Notes: generated from the sequence alone by a model not told the origin. Counted from the first letter of the stretch, positions 51,588 to 61,595 are shown. The stretch is 64,000 nucleotides of DNA from Nocardioides ochotonae (GCF_011420305.2 NZ_CP061769.1:1413001-1477000), one strand, 5' to 3'. Program-made: numbers and translations.

Positions 51588-52889
51588 CTACTCGTCCGGG
51601 GGATGGGCGGTGACGAGTCGGGTCTCGCCGCGGGCCTTGATCAGGTGCAGCCCGTGGGGTGATCGCCAGAGGTACGTCGCGGCGTCGGTGGCGTCGTATG
51701 TCCAAGCCGTGTGGGTCTTGGCGCGGTGGTGTCGGCGACAGAGCGGCGCCAGGTTGCAACTGCACGTCGGGCCGCCGTCGCCGTGGGCGGTGACGTGGTC
51801 GGTGTCGCAGCGGCGGGCCCGCCGCTCACACCACGGGAAGGCGCACACCGGCTGGGTGAGGCGGGTCTGCTCGGTGAGCTTGTCGGGGACGGCGTAGGCG
51901 TCGGTGTGGTGGTGGGCCTCGAGGTCGATGACCGGCTTGATGGTCACGTGGGCGTCGCCACGGCACCAGCCGCGGACCTGCTCGGTGGAGACGATGGAGC
52001 GGGTCTCCTCGACGTGGGCGATGCCGGCTTCGTCGCGGCTGATCGCGGCGGCGGACAGGTGGACGTGGATGACGACCTGGCGTGGCTTGACGACCGAGGC
52101 GGCGTCCCCGCCCGCCTCGGCGCGCAGGTCGAAGGTCAACTGTCGTCGAGCGAGCTCACCGGCCGCCATCGAGCGGCGCACGTCCAAGGACTCGGGGGAC
52201 CCAAGTGCGGCCAGTTCCTCTGCGCCGTGGCGGATCGCGGTATCCAGGTCGAGGGCGTCGGCGAGGTCGAGGACACCCTCCACGTGAACGGTGCCGTCGT
52301 GGGTCGCTTCGCGAGCGTGGATGTCGAAGCGTCGGCCGTCGGCGGCCTCGCGGCGATCCTTCTCGGCGCCCTCGGGGTCGAACATCACCCGCGCTCGGTC
52401 GACGAGCCGCCCGATCGCTGCCCACCCGATCTTGTCGACGGTCGCGGCGAGCTGGCGGTCGACGAACTCGGCGCCGTCGAGGGGGAGGGTGGTGGTCAGC
52501 TGCGCGATCCGGCGGCCCTTCCAGGCGGGCACCTCGCCGGCGCGGATGCGCTTCCAGATCCGCGGCAGCCGGTGCGCCAGCTCGAGGGCATCGCCGACGA
52601 GGCCTCGGGCGGCGTCGGTGGACATGCCGAGCGCGGCGCCGAACTCCATGGGGGCGAACTCCGCGACAAGCGGAGTGCCCTCACCGGCCAGCGGGACCGC
52701 GAGCTCACCGAACACCAGTCCGGGCGTCGGCGTCGTGTCGGCGACCGTCTCCTCCGGGTGCATCGCCGCCCACACCAGGGCGGCCTCCAGGATCAGCACC
52801 TCGCCCCGCTGGACCACGGCCCGCTGCTCCTGCGCGAACGCCAGCACGGCGGCTGGGGTGTCGCAGTCGGGGAGCTCGTGGTCGGCCAT
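51588..52889 (-). CDS. 13E12-type DUF222/HNH endonuclease protein
   Basis: This 433-residue protein has an N-terminal DUF222 region (about 1-320) and a C-terminal HNH nuclease domain: CAFPWCERRARRCDTDHVTA, then GGPTCSCNLAPLCRRHHRAK with paired Cys ligands and the HH motif. This is the architecture of the M. tuberculosis 13E12 repeat family, which is abundant and multi-copy in high-GC actinobacteria. It may be a mobile or damage-linked nuclease; targets are unknown. ATG 52889 is preceded by TAGAAT and a consensus SOS box, so LexA control is likely. Confidence 0.9.
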   Translation of the reverse strand: MADHELPDCDTPAAVLAFAQEQRAVVQRGEVLILEAALVWAAMHPEETVADTTPTPGLVFGELAVPLAGEGTPLVAEFAPMEFGAALGMSTDAARGLVGDALELAHRLPRIWKRIRAGEVPAWKGRRIAQLTTTLPLDGAEFVDRQLAATVDKIGWAAIGRLVDRARVMFDPEGAEKDRREAADGRRFDIHAREATHDGTVHVEGVLDLADALDLDTAIRHGAEELAALGSPESLDVRRSMAAGELARRQLTFDLRAEAGGDAASVVKPRQVVIHVHLSAAAISRDEAGIAHVEETRSIVSTEQVRGWCRGDAHVTIKPVIDLEAHHHTDAYAVPDKLTEQTRLTQPVCAFPWCERRARRCDTDHVTAHGDGGPTCSCNLAPLCRRHHRAKTHTAWTYDATDAATYLWRSPHGLHLIKARGETRLVTAHPPDE

Positions 52890-52894
52890 GCCTC

Positions 52895-52917
52895 ATTCTA
52901 CTCGAACGCGCGTTCGA
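52895..52917 (-). promoter_or_regulatory. SOS box and leaderless promoter of the HNH gene
   Basis: TAGAAT on the minus strand (52895-52900) lies five bases before ATG 52889. One base further upstream is TCGAACGCGCGTTCGA (52902-52917), the same 16-bp LexA core as at 22612-22627. LexA bound there would block the promoter. Confidence 0.85.
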
Positions 52918-53089
52918 CAGAAAGGACTGGAATGGTGATCGAAGGTAAAGACTCCCGGAGTGGCAGGCGTGCTCGCGCTCGGCACTGTCCTCGACCCGGG
53001 CCCAGCCGCCGTCGGTCGATGCCCGACGTGCATCTCACACCACGCCGAAGTGTCGGTGATGCCTGTCAGGCTGGAGGGCCACGGCACCG

Positions 53090-53095
53090 TAAGGT
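53090..53095 (+). promoter_or_regulatory. Candidate dnaE -10 element
   Basis: TAAGGT lies about 80 bases upstream of ATG 53177. No good -35 is seen. AGGGAGA near 53160 is the ribosome binding site. Confidence 0.35.
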
Positions 53096-53176
53096 GGTGC
53101 CCTTCCCGAGGCGACCAGGAGTGGCGCGTCGTCGGTTGTCGTCCTTCAGAGCTCGATCCAGGGAGAGTGCCGCAGC

Positions 53177-56100
53177 ATGAGCGCCGGCTCCGGTGATTCC
53201 TTCGTCCACCTGCACGTGCACACCGAGTACTCGATGCTCGATGGTGCCGCCCGTCTCGGGGCGCTCGCCGAGCGCACCGCGGAGCTGGGGATGCCGGCGA
53301 TCGCCATGACCGACCACGGCAACGTGTTCGGCGCCTACGAGTTCTACCGCAAGTGCAAGGCGGCCGGCGTCAAGCCGATCATCGGCATCGAGGCCTACTT
53401 CGCGCCCAACGTCCCGCGCCAGGAGAAGAAGGGCGTCAGCTTCTACGGCGGCGGCCCCGACGACGTCTCGGCGCGCGGTGCCTACACGCACATGACGCTG
53501 CTCTCGGAGTCCACCAAGGGCATGCACAACCTGTTCAAGCTGACCACCGGTGCGTGGCGCGACGGCTACTTCAAGCAGCCGCGCATGGACCGCGCGCTGC
53601 TGGCCGAGCACAGCGAGGGCATCATCGGCACCACCGGTTGCCCGTCGGGCGAGATTCAGGTGCACCTGCGTCACGGCAACTACGACGCCGCCCGCCAGGT
53701 CGCCGGCGACTTCCAGGACATCCTCGGCAAGGAGAACTACTTCCTCGAGCTGATGGACCACGGCCTCGACATCGAGAACCGGGTCCGTGCCGACCTGCTG
53801 CGCCTGGGCCGCGACGTCGGCATCCCGATGATCGCGACCAACGACTCGCACTACGTCATGCGCGAGGACGCCAAGGCCCAGGAGCACCTGCTCTGCATCA
53901 ACTCCGGCTCGACGATGGACATCCCTGCCGGTGACGGGCCGGGCCAGCGCTTCGCGTTCTCCGGCGACGGCTACTACATCAAGAGCCCGGCCGAGATGCG
54001 CGAGCTGTGGGTCGGCAAGTACGACCTGCGCGAGGCCTGCGACAACACCCTGCTGATCGCCGAGCGCTGTGAGGTCGAGTTCACCGAGGGCATCGGCACC
54101 TACATGCCGGAGTTCCCGGTGCCCGACGGCGAGACCGAGGACTCCTGGCTGGTCAAGGAGGTCCACACGGGCCTCGCGCGCCGCTACCCCGGCGGGGTCC
54201 CGGAGAAGTCGCGCCAGCAGGCCGACTTCGAGATCGGCGTCATCACCCAGATGGGCTTCTCGGGCTACTTCCTCGTCGTCGCCGACTTCATCAACTGGGC
54301 CAAGGAGAACGGCATCCGCGTCGGCCCCGGCCGTGGCTCCGGTGCCGGTTCGATGGTCGCCTACGCGATGCGGATCACCGACCTCGACCCGCTCGAGCAC
54401 GGCCTGATCTTCGAGCGGTTCCTCAACCCCGACCGCGTCTCGATGCCCGACTTCGACATCGACTTCGACGAGCGCCGACGCGGCGAGGTGATCCGCTACG
54501 TCACTGACAAGTACGGCGACGACCGGGTGAGCTACATCATCACCTACGGCACCATCAAGGCGAAGCAGGCCGTCAAGGACTCCAGTCGCATCCTCGGCTA
54601 CCCGTTCGCGATGGGCGACAAGATCACCAAGGCGATGCCTGCCGCGGTGATGGGCAAGGACGTCCCGCTCCAGGAGATCTTCGACCCCCAGCACAAGCGC
54701 TACTCCGAGGGCGGCGAGTTCCGCGCGCTCTATGACGCCGAGGCCGACGTACGCCGGGTCGTGGACACCGCCATCGGCATCGAGGGCCTGAAGCGCCAGT
54801 GGGGCGTGCACGCGGCCGGCGTGATCATGTCCAACACCCCGCTCGTCGAGGTGATCCCGCTCCTCAAGCGGCCCGCCGACGGCGCGATGATCACCCAGTT
54901 CGACTACCCCACCTGTGAGGGCCTCGGCCTGATCAAGATGGACTTCCTGGGCCTGCGCAACCTCACCGTGCTCGACGACGCGGTGAAGAACATCCTGGCC
55001 AACCGCGGCGAGGAGATCGTGCTCGAGGACCTCGAGCTGACCGACCCCAAGACCTACGAGCTGCTCCAGCGCGGCGACACCCTCGGCGTCTTCCAGCTCG
55101 ACGGCGGCCCGATGCGCGCGCTGCTGCGCTCGATGCGACCCGACGCCTTCGAGGACATCTCCGCGGTGGGCGCGCTCTACCGTCCGGGCCCGATGGGCGC
55201 GGACTCGCACAACAAGTACGCCCGACGCAAGACCGGGCGCGAGCCGGTGGAGCCGATCCACCCCGAGCTCGCCGAGGCCCTCGAGGACATCCTGGGCGAG
55301 ACCTACGGCCTGATCGTCTATCAGGAGCAGGTCATGGCGATCGCCCAGAAGCTCGCGGGCTACACGCTGGGTCAGGCCGACCTGCTGCGCCGCGCGATGG
55401 GCAAGAAGAAGAAGTCCGAGCTGGACAAGCAGTTCGAGCTGTTCTCCGCGGGCATGAAGGAGCGCGGCTTCTCGATGGCCGCGGTCCAGACGCTGTGGGA
55501 CATCCTGCTCCCGTTCTCCGACTACGCCTTCAACAAGGCGCACTCCGCGGCGTACGGCCTGGTGTCGTACTGGACCGCCTACCTCAAGGCCAACTACCCG
55601 GCCGAGTACATGGCCGCCCTGCTGACCTCGGTGAAGGACGACAAGGACAAGTCGGCCATCTACCTCAACGAGTGCCGGCGGATGAAGATCCAGGTGCTCC
55701 CGCCCGACGTGAACCAGTCGGCCAACAACTTCACCCCGGTGGGCACCGACATCCGCTTCGGCCTCGGCGCGGTGCGCAACGTCGGCACCAACGTCGTCGA
55801 CGGCATCGTGTCGGCGCGCGAGGAGAAGGGCCGCTACACCGACTTCAACGACTTCATGTCGAAGGTCCCCGTGCACGTGTGCAACAAGCGGGTGCTGGAG
55901 TCGCTGATCAAGGCCGGCGCCTTCGACGAGCTCAACCACAAGCGCCGCGCGCTGGTCGCCATCCACGAGAACGCCGTCGACCAGTACGTCGACATCAAGC
56001 GCAACGAGGCGATCGGGCAGGACTCGCTGTTCGGGGGCATGGACGAGGACGCCGGCGGCGGCTTCGGCATCACCGTGAACATCCCCGAGATCGACGAGTG

Positions 56101-56731
56101 GGACAAGACCACGCTGCTCGGCCACGAGCGCGACATGCTCGGCCTCTACGTCTCCGACCACCCGCTGCTCGGCCTCGAGCACGTCCTGGCCAACGGCTCG
56201 GACTGCAGCATCGGCCAGCTGATGCTCGACGAGGACCGGCCCGACGGCTCGCCGATCACGATCACCGGACTGGTCACCCAGGTCCAGCGCAAGATCACCA
56301 AGCGCGGTGACGCCTGGGCGATGATCACCCTGGAGGACCTCGACGGCGCCATCGAGGTGCTGCTGTTCCCCAGCTCCTACCAGCTCGCGGCGAGCTACCT
56401 GGTCGAGGACGCGATCCTGACCGTCAAGGGCCGGCTCTCGCGCAGCAAGGACCAGCCCGAGATCATGGGCCAGGAGGTCACGGCGCCGGACCTGTCCGAC
56501 GGCCCGAGCGGGCCGGTGGTGATCAGCCTGCCGCAGACCCGGTGCACCCCGCCGGTCGTCGCGCAGCTCAAGGACGTGCTGGGCACCCACCGCGGCGTGA
56601 CCGAGGTGCGGCTGCGACTGATGAACCGTGACAAGACCCTGGTGATGTCCCTGGAGCACCGGGTCACTCCGAGCTCCGCGCTGTTCGCCGATCTCAAGGC
56701 GCTCCTGGGGCCCGGATGCCTCACCAGCTGA
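53177..56731 (+). CDS. dnaE: DNA polymerase III alpha subunit, DnaE1
   Basis: This 1184-residue protein is the replicative polymerase. The N-terminal PHP domain keeps its metal-binding residues (FVHLHVHTEYSMLDGAARLG, then AMTDHGNVFG), so proofreading activity is plausible, as in mycobacterial DnaE1. The polymerase active site reads MPDFDIDFDERRRGEVIRY with Asp425 and Asp427. FQLDGGPMRALLRSMRP, the tandem HhH region and the C-terminal OB fold (ITGLVTQVQRKITKRGDAWA) follow in order. No intein or frameshift was seen. The 3' end overlaps the next start by 16 bases. Confidence 0.97.
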   Translation: MSAGSGDSFVHLHVHTEYSMLDGAARLGALAERTAELGMPAIAMTDHGNVFGAYEFYRKCKAAGVKPIIGIEAYFAPNVPRQEKKGVSFYGGGPDDVSARGAYTHMTLLSESTKGMHNLFKLTTGAWRDGYFKQPRMDRALLAEHSEGIIGTTGCPSGEIQVHLRHGNYDAARQVAGDFQDILGKENYFLELMDHGLDIENRVRADLLRLGRDVGIPMIATNDSHYVMREDAKAQEHLLCINSGSTMDIPAGDGPGQRFAFSGDGYYIKSPAEMRELWVGKYDLREACDNTLLIAERCEVEFTEGIGTYMPEFPVPDGETEDSWLVKEVHTGLARRYPGGVPEKSRQQADFEIGVITQMGFSGYFLVVADFINWAKENGIRVGPGRGSGAGSMVAYAMRITDLDPLEHGLIFERFLNPDRVSMPDFDIDFDERRRGEVIRYVTDKYGDDRVSYIITYGTIKAKQAVKDSSRILGYPFAMGDKITKAMPAAVMGKDVPLQEIFDPQHKRYSEGGEFRALYDAEADVRRVVDTAIGIEGLKRQWGVHAAGVIMSNTPLVEVIPLLKRPADGAMITQFDYPTCEGLGLIKMDFLGLRNLTVLDDAVKNILANRGEEIVLEDLELTDPKTYELLQRGDTLGVFQLDGGPMRALLRSMRPDAFEDISAVGALYRPGPMGADSHNKYARRKTGREPVEPIHPELAEALEDILGETYGLIVYQEQVMAIAQKLAGYTLGQADLLRRAMGKKKKSELDKQFELFSAGMKERGFSMAAVQTLWDILLPFSDYAFNKAHSAAYGLVSYWTAYLKANYPAEYMAALLTSVKDDKDKSAIYLNECRRMKIQVLPPDVNQSANNFTPVGTDIRFGLGAVRNVGTNVVDGIVSAREEKGRYTDFNDFMSKVPVHVCNKRVLESLIKAGAFDELNHKRRALVAIHENAVDQYVDIKRNEAIGQDSLFGGMDEDAGGGFGITVNIPEIDEWDKTTLLGHERDMLGLYVSDHPLLGLEHVLANGSDCSIGQLMLDEDRPDGSPITITGLVTQVQRKITKRGDAWAMITLEDLDGAIEVLLFPSSYQLAASYLVEDAILTVKGRLSRSKDQPEIMGQEVTAPDLSDGPSGPVVISLPQTRCTPPVVAQLKDVLGTHRGVTEVRLRLMNRDKTLVMSLEHRVTPSSALFADLKALLGPGCLTS

Positions 56732-57276
56732 TCCGCTTCGTCGCCGTCGTCGTGTTCCTCGTGGGCACCGGCGTCGTCGCGGGCTGGGTGTGGGAGGCCG
56801 TCTGGGACGCACCGGTCGGCGGCGTCGAGGACGGGCGCTGGTTCCCGATCCCGGCCGAGACCGGGCTGCGCGCGCAGTTCAGCGGCACCGCGATCTACGT
56901 GTTCGTCGCTCTCGCGGCCGGCCTGATCGCCGGCACCCTGATCGCGCTGCTCACCCGAGGGGCCGAGCTGCTCACGCTGGCTGCGGTCGTCGTCGGGTCG
57001 GGGATCGGCAGCGTGGTGATGGCGCGCGTCGGTGCCGCGCTCGGGCCGGAGGACCCCTCCGGCCTCGCCAAGCGCGCCGAGGACGGTGACCTGCTGCTCG
57101 GCAACCTCGAGGTCACCGGCCTGAGTCCGTACGTCGCGCTGCCGTTCGGAGCCCTGCTCGCGCTGATGGTGGTCTTCTTCCTCACCGCCGGCCACGGGCG
57201 CTACGACGAGGAACGCGCCCGCCCGGGCGACGACACCGTCAGCGACGACCGATCGGGGCCGTCACCGCGTCCGTGA
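56716..57276 (+). CDS. Membrane protein, possibly DUF2567-like
   Basis: This 186-residue protein has four hydrophobic segments (about 7-28, 56-78, 82-100 and 138-158). A WVWEAVWDAP segment after the first helix recalls DUF2567-like proteins, but this is tentative. It starts within the end of dnaE and is probably translated by coupling. The C-terminus is Asp/Pro/Arg-rich and overlaps the convergent ybaK gene by 38 bases. Function unknown. Confidence 0.65.
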   Translation: MPHQLIRFVAVVVFLVGTGVVAGWVWEAVWDAPVGGVEDGRWFPIPAETGLRAQFSGTAIYVFVALAAGLIAGTLIALLTRGAELLTLAAVVVGSGIGSVVMARVGAALGPEDPSGLAKRAEDGDLLLGNLEVTGLSPYVALPFGALLALMVVFFLTAGHGRYDEERARPGDDTVSDDRSGPSPRP

Positions 57277-57727
57277 CCGCGACCAGGTCGGCGGGGGAGA
57301 GGCCCAGGTCCAGTCCCCGTCGTCCCGCGGAGACGTAGACCACCGGGTGTGCCAGCGCGCTCTCGTCCACCACGGTCCGGTGGCGACGCCGCTGGCCGAT
57401 CGGCGAGATGCCGCCGACGACGTACCCCGTGGCCCGCTCGGCCGCGGCCTTGTCGGCCATCGTGGCCCGCGAGCCCCCGAGCGCACGCGCCAGCGCCTTG
57501 AGGTCGAGCTGCCCGGAGACCGGGACCACCGCCACGGCCAGCTGGCCGTCGACGTCGGCCATCAGGGTCTTGAAGACCTGCGCCGGGTCCAGCCCCAGGG
57601 CGTCGGCGGCCTCCAGGCCGTAGGACTCCGCGCGCGGGTCGTGCTCGTAGGGGTGCAGCGTGAAGGAGACCCCCGCCCGGGTCAGGGCCGTCGTGGCCGG
57701 CGTCGCGCCGGCGCTCTTCCTCGCCAC
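57239..57727 (-). CDS. ybaK: Cys-tRNA(Pro)/Cys-tRNA(Cys) deacylase YbaK
   Basis: This 162-residue editing protein hydrolyses Cys mischarged on tRNA(Pro). It has VSFTLHPYEHDPRAESYGLE near the N-terminus, VFKTLMADVDGQLAVAVVPV with the key lysine, and YVVGGISPIGQRRRHRTVVD, the conserved GG-SP-G loop. It starts at GTG 57727. It is a different subfamily from the ProX-like gene at 21516, so both editing types exist in this genome. Confidence 0.93.
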   Translation of the reverse strand: MARKSAGATPATTALTRAGVSFTLHPYEHDPRAESYGLEAADALGLDPAQVFKTLMADVDGQLAVAVVPVSGQLDLKALARALGGSRATMADKAAAERATGYVVGGISPIGQRRRHRTVVDESALAHPVVYVSAGRRGLDLGLSPADLVAVTDAVTAPIGRR

Positions 57728-57752
57728 GCTTCGGATGGTGGCAGAGACGCGG

Positions 57753-58418
57753 TCAGTTCGGCGACCACCGCGTGCGCGCGACCTCGGTCGCCGGCAGCGA
57801 GGCGATCACGTTCATCGCCCGCAGCTCCTCACGCAGCAGGTCGGTCACCAGCACCAGCCGCTCGCCGGCGTCGGCGGCCTCGAGCAGCTCCTGGCGCGCC
57901 GACATCGGCAGCGGCGCGGCGGCGGCCAGCGTCCAGGAGAGGTACGTCGCGTCGCGCGGCAGCGGCCCGACCTGGGGGTCGAGCCCGAGGTCGGCCAGCA
58001 TCGCGCGGTAGGCGGTGAAGGTGGCCCGGGCCTGCTCGAGGACCTCCTCGGACACCCCGTCGGTGGCCTCCGGCAGCTCGTGGACCTCCCCGACCGGGAA
58101 GTCGCCGGAGGTGTCGAGCCGGTCCAGGCCGAGCCGGTCCAGGGCGACGACGACGATGTCGTAGGAGCCGTCGGGGCGGGCCTCGATCTCGCTGACCCGG
58201 ACCCGCACCCCGACCCGGAACAGCGACTGGGCGCCGTGGTCGCCGACCTCGTAGCCCTCGCGGATGCCCACGGTCCCGAAGACCCGGTCGACGGGGTCGT
58301 CGATCTCCAGCAGGTGGGCGACCAGCGCGCGGTAGCGGTCCTCGAAGACCCGGAGCGGGACGCTCACGCCCGGGAACAGGACCGCGTTGAGCGGGAACAT
58401 CGGCAGCGTGGGTGTCAC
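57753..58418 (-). CDS. LON substrate-binding domain protein
   Basis: This 221-residue protein is a stand-alone LON N-terminal domain: LPMFPLNAVLFPGVSVPLRV, FGTVGIREGYEVGDHGAQSL-type strands, and a helical C-terminal half (SWTLAAAAPLPMSARQELLE). No ATPase or protease domain is present. Such proteins are common in actinobacteria and have no proven role. GTG 58418 follows TACTGT (58426-58431) by seven bases. It is divergent from hisD. Confidence 0.88.
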   Translation of the reverse strand: MTPTLPMFPLNAVLFPGVSVPLRVFEDRYRALVAHLLEIDDPVDRVFGTVGIREGYEVGDHGAQSLFRVGVRVRVSEIEARPDGSYDIVVVALDRLGLDRLDTSGDFPVGEVHELPEATDGVSEEVLEQARATFTAYRAMLADLGLDPQVGPLPRDATYLSWTLAAAAPLPMSARQELLEAADAGERLVLVTDLLREELRAMNVIASLPATEVARTRWSPN

Positions 58419-58425
58419 CTCCGGG

Positions 58426-58493
58426 ACAGTAGCCGAGCCGACGTCCCAGCAGGCGTCGCGGGTTCGGCTCCACGGTGGCGGGGCTCGTAGAAT
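58426..58493. promoter_or_regulatory. Divergent leaderless promoters of the LON gene and hisD
   Basis: TACTGT on the minus strand (58426-58431) is seven bases before GTG 58418. TAGAAT on the plus strand (58488-58493) is six bases before ATG 58500. There is no leader for a histidine attenuator, so the his operon must be controlled some other way. Confidence 0.6.
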
Positions 58494-58499
58494 CGGCAC

Positions 58500-59798
58500 A
58501 TGATTCGCCGGATCGACCTGCGGGGGGCCGCGAGCCCCGTCGACTATCGCGCCGCCGTGCCGCGCGCCGAGTTCGACGTCGAGGCCGCCACCCATGCCGT
58601 GCGCCCGATCCTCGAGGACGTCCGCACCCGCGGCGTCGAGGCGATCCGTGAGCTGTCCCAGCGCTTCGACGGCGTGGCCGTCGACGACCTGCGGGTCCCG
58701 GTCGCGGTGATGACCGAGGCCCTGGCCAACCTCGACCCCGCCGTGCGCGCCGCGCTGGAGGAGTCGGTACGCCGGCTCAGGGCCACCTGCTCCGCCGAGC
58801 TCGAGACCGACGTCGTGACCGACCTCGCGCCGGGCGCCCGGGTGACGCACCGGATGGTGCCGGTCAACCGGGTCGGCCTCTACGTGCCGGGCGGGCTGGC
58901 CCCGCTGGTCTCCAGCGTGCTGATGAACGCCGTCCCGGCCCAGGTCGCGGGCGTCGGCTCGATCGCGCTGGCGAGTCCGCCGCAGGCCGAGTTCGGCGGC
59001 CTGCCGCACCCCAACATCCTGGCCGCGTGCGCGCTGCTGGGCATCGAGGAGGTCTACGCCGTCGGTGGCGCCCAGGCGATCGCGATGTTCGCCTACGGCG
59101 TCGGCGAGTGCGCGAAGGTCGACCTCGTCACCGGCCCGGGCAACATCTACGTCGTCACCGCCAAGCGGCTGCTCAAGGGTGAGATCGGCATCGACTCCGA
59201 GGCCGGCCCCACCGAGATCGCCGTCCTCGCCGACGACACCGCCGTGGCCGCGCACGTCGCCGCCGACCTGATCAGCCAGGCCGAGCACGACCCGCTCGCC
59301 GCGTCCGTGCTGGTCACGCCCTCCGAGCGGCTCGCCGAGGAGGTGCTGGTCGAGCTGGACAAGCAGGTCGGCGCCACCAAGCACGTCGAGCGGATCCGCA
59401 CCGCGCTCGGCGGCTCGCAGTCGGGCATCGTGCTCGTCGACGACCTCGAGCAGGGCCTGGCCGTCGTGGACGCCTACGGCGCCGAGCACCTGGAGATCCA
59501 GACCGAGGACGCGTCCGCCTGGGCGGCGCGGGTCACCAACGCCGGCGCCATCTTCGTCGGCCCCCACGCCCCGGTCTCCCTCGGCGACTACTGCGCCGGC
59601 TCCAACCACGTGCTGCCCACCGGCGGCTGCGCCTGCCACTCCTCGGGTCTCTCGGTGCGCGCCTTCACCAAGTCGGTGCACGTCATCGACTACTCGCGTG
59701 ACGCGCTCGCCGAGGTCGCCGACCACGTGGTGACCCTCGCCGAGGCCGAGGACCTGCCCGGTCACGGCGCCGCGGTGCGCGTGCGCTTCGAGAGCTGA
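58500..59798 (+). CDS. hisD: Histidinol dehydrogenase
   Basis: This 432-residue zinc enzyme carries out the last two steps of histidine synthesis. It has [62 protein letters not shown] with a catalytic glutamate nearby, and [17 protein letters not shown]. It heads the his operon, with hisC seven bases downstream. Complete and typical. Confidence 0.96.
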   Translation: MIRRIDLRGAASPVDYRAAVPRAEFDVEAATHAVRPILEDVRTRGVEAIRELSQRFDGVAVDDLRVPVAVMTEALANLDPAVRAALEESVRRLRATCSAELETDVVTDLAPGARVTHRMVPVNRVGLYVPGGLAPLVSSVLMNAVPAQVAGVGSIALASPPQAEFGGLPHPNILAACALLGIEEVYAVGGAQAIAMFAYGVGECAKVDLVTGPGNIYVVTAKRLLKGEIGIDSEAGPTEIAVLADDTAVAAHVAADLISQAEHDPLAASVLVTPSERLAEEVLVELDKQVGATKHVERIRTALGGSQSGIVLVDDLEQGLAVVDAYGAEHLEIQTEDASAWAARVTNAGAIFVGPHAPVSLGDYCAGSNHVLPTGGCACHSSGLSVRAFTKSVHVIDYSRDALAEVADHVVTLAEAEDLPGHGAAVRVRFES

Positions 59799-59805
59799 GG
59801 CGACC

Positions 59806-60990
59806 GTGACCCAGACGAACCCCACGGGGGAGAGGTCTGCCTGGCCGCCCCTGCGCGAGGAGCTGCGCGGCCTCGAGCCGTACGGCGCCCCGCAGCTCGA
59901 CGTGCCGGTGCAGCTCAACACCAACGAGAACCCCTACGGCCCCTCGCCGGAGTGCATCGCCGACATCGCGACCGCGGTGGCGCAGGCGGCGGCCACGCTG
60001 AACCGCTACCCCGACCGTGAGTTCACCGAGCTGCGCACCGAGCTCGCGGCGTACCTCTCCCGGGACCTGTCCGGGACCGGGCCGGAGCGGATCACCCCCG
60101 ACATGGTGTGGGCCGCCAACGGCTCCAACGAGGTCATGCTCCAGCTGCTCCAGGCCTTCGGCGGCCCGGGGCGAGCCGCGCTGAGCTTCGCCCCGACGTA
60201 CTCGATGTATCCCGAGTACGCCCGCGACACCCACACCCACTGGGTGCAGGGCCGCCGCGAGGAGGACTTCTCCCTCGACCTGGACGCCGCGCGCGCCCTG
60301 ATCGAGGCCGAGCGGCCCGGGGTCGTGCTGCTGCCCTCGCCGAACAACCCCACCGGCACCGCGCTGCCGCCCGAGGCGGTCAGCGTGCTGTGCGAGGCCG
60401 CGGCGTCCTACGAGCCGCAGGGCCTGGTCGTCGTCGACGAGGCGTACGGCGAGTTCCGTCGCGCCGGCACCCCCAGCGCCCTGGAGCTGCTCGGCACCCA
60501 TCGCAACCTGGTGGTCAGCCGCACCATGAGCAAGGCGTTCGCGCTGGCCGGGGCCCGTCTGGGCTACCTGGCCGCGGACCCGGCGATCCTCGACGCGGTG
60601 CGGCTGGTCCGCCTGCCCTACCACCTCTCCGCGGTGACCCAGGCGGTCGCGCTCGCCGCGCTGCGCCACGCCCCCGAGCTGCTCGGCAAGGTCGACGACC
60701 TGCGTGCCGAGCGGGACGCCTGCGTGACCTGGCTGCGCGGGCAGGGCCTGAGCGTCGCCGACAGCGACGCCAACTTCGTGCTCTTCGGCACCTTCGCGGA
60801 CCGCCACGCGGTCTGGCAGGGTCTGCTCGAGCACGGGGTGCTGGTGCGTGAGACCGGCCCGGTGGGCTGGCTCCGCGTCTCGATCGGCACCCCGGACGAG
60901 ATGGCGGCGTTCCGGACGGCGCTCACCGAGGTCCTCGCCGCCGCGCCCGCACCCGATCCTCACGACCCGCACACCCTGGAGGCACCATGA
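59806..60990 (+). CDS. hisC: Histidinol-phosphate aminotransferase
   Basis: This 394-residue PLP enzyme transaminates imidazole-acetol phosphate. Motifs are [59 protein letters not shown], the PLP lysine in [19 protein letters not shown], and [15 protein letters not shown] 59806 is used. Its stop overlaps the hisB start by ATGA. Confidence 0.95.
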   Translation: MTQTNPTGERSAWPPLREELRGLEPYGAPQLDVPVQLNTNENPYGPSPECIADIATAVAQAAATLNRYPDREFTELRTELAAYLSRDLSGTGPERITPDMVWAANGSNEVMLQLLQAFGGPGRAALSFAPTYSMYPEYARDTHTHWVQGRREEDFSLDLDAARALIEAERPGVVLLPSPNNPTGTALPPEAVSVLCEAAASYEPQGLVVVDEAYGEFRRAGTPSALELLGTHRNLVVSRTMSKAFALAGARLGYLAADPAILDAVRLVRLPYHLSAVTQAVALAALRHAPELLGKVDDLRAERDACVTWLRGQGLSVADSDANFVLFGTFADRHAVWQGLLEHGVLVRETGPVGWLRVSIGTPDEMAAFRTALTEVLAAAPAPDPHDPHTLEAP

Positions 60991-61595
60991 GCAGGACCGC
61001 CCGCATCGAGCGGCAGACGAGCGAGTCGAAGGTCCTCGTCGAGGTGAACCTCGACGGCACCGGCAAGCACGACATCTCGACCGGCATCGGGTTCTACGAC
61101 CACATGCTGACCGCGTTCGCGCGGCACTCGCTGGTCGACCTGATCGTGCAGTCCGAGGGTGACCACTGGATCGACGCCCACCACACGACCGAGGACACCG
61201 CGATCGCCCTGGGCCAGGCGCTGCGCCAGGCGCTGGGGGACAAGCGGGGGATCCGTCGCTTCGGCGACGCCACGGTGCCGCTCGACGAGGCGCTCGTGCA
61301 GGCGGTCGTCGACGTGTCGGGCCGCCCCTACTGCGTGCACACCGGTGAGCCCGAGGGCCAGCAGTACGTCCAGCTCGGTGGCAGCACCCCGGCGTACCTC
61401 GGCTCGCTGACCCAGCACGTCTTCGAGACCATCGCCTTCCACGGCCACCTCGCGCTGCACGTGCGGGTGCTCGCCGGCCGGGAGCCGCACCACATCGTGG
61501 AGACCCAGTTCAAGGCCTTCGCGCGCGCCTTCCGCGACGCCGTGGCGCTGGACCCCCGTGAGACGGGCGTCCCGAGCACCAAGGGTGCGCTCTGA
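60987..61595 (+). CDS. hisB: Imidazoleglycerol-phosphate dehydratase
   Basis: This 202-residue manganese enzyme has the paired metal-binding motifs [49 protein letters not shown] and [15 protein letters not shown]. It lacks the phosphatase domain found in the fused enterobacterial protein, as usual in actinobacteria. Its TGA overlaps the apparent CTG start of hisH. Confidence 0.96.
   Translation: MSRTARIERQTSESKVLVEVNLDGTGKHDISTGIGFYDHMLTAFARHSLVDLIVQSEGDHWIDAHHTTEDTAIALGQALRQALGDKRGIRRFGDATVPLDEALVQAVVDVSGRPYCVHTGEPEGQQYVQLGGSTPAYLGSLTQHVFETIAFHGHLALHVRVLAGREPHHIVETQFKAFARAFRDAVALDPRETGVPSTKGAL

Noticed and set aside
53066..56812. A 1,248-codon open frame antisense to dnaE
   Set aside because: Its composition (Val, Leu, Asp, His and Arg rich without domains) is the usual mirror of a GC-rich gene; dnaE on the other strand is complete.
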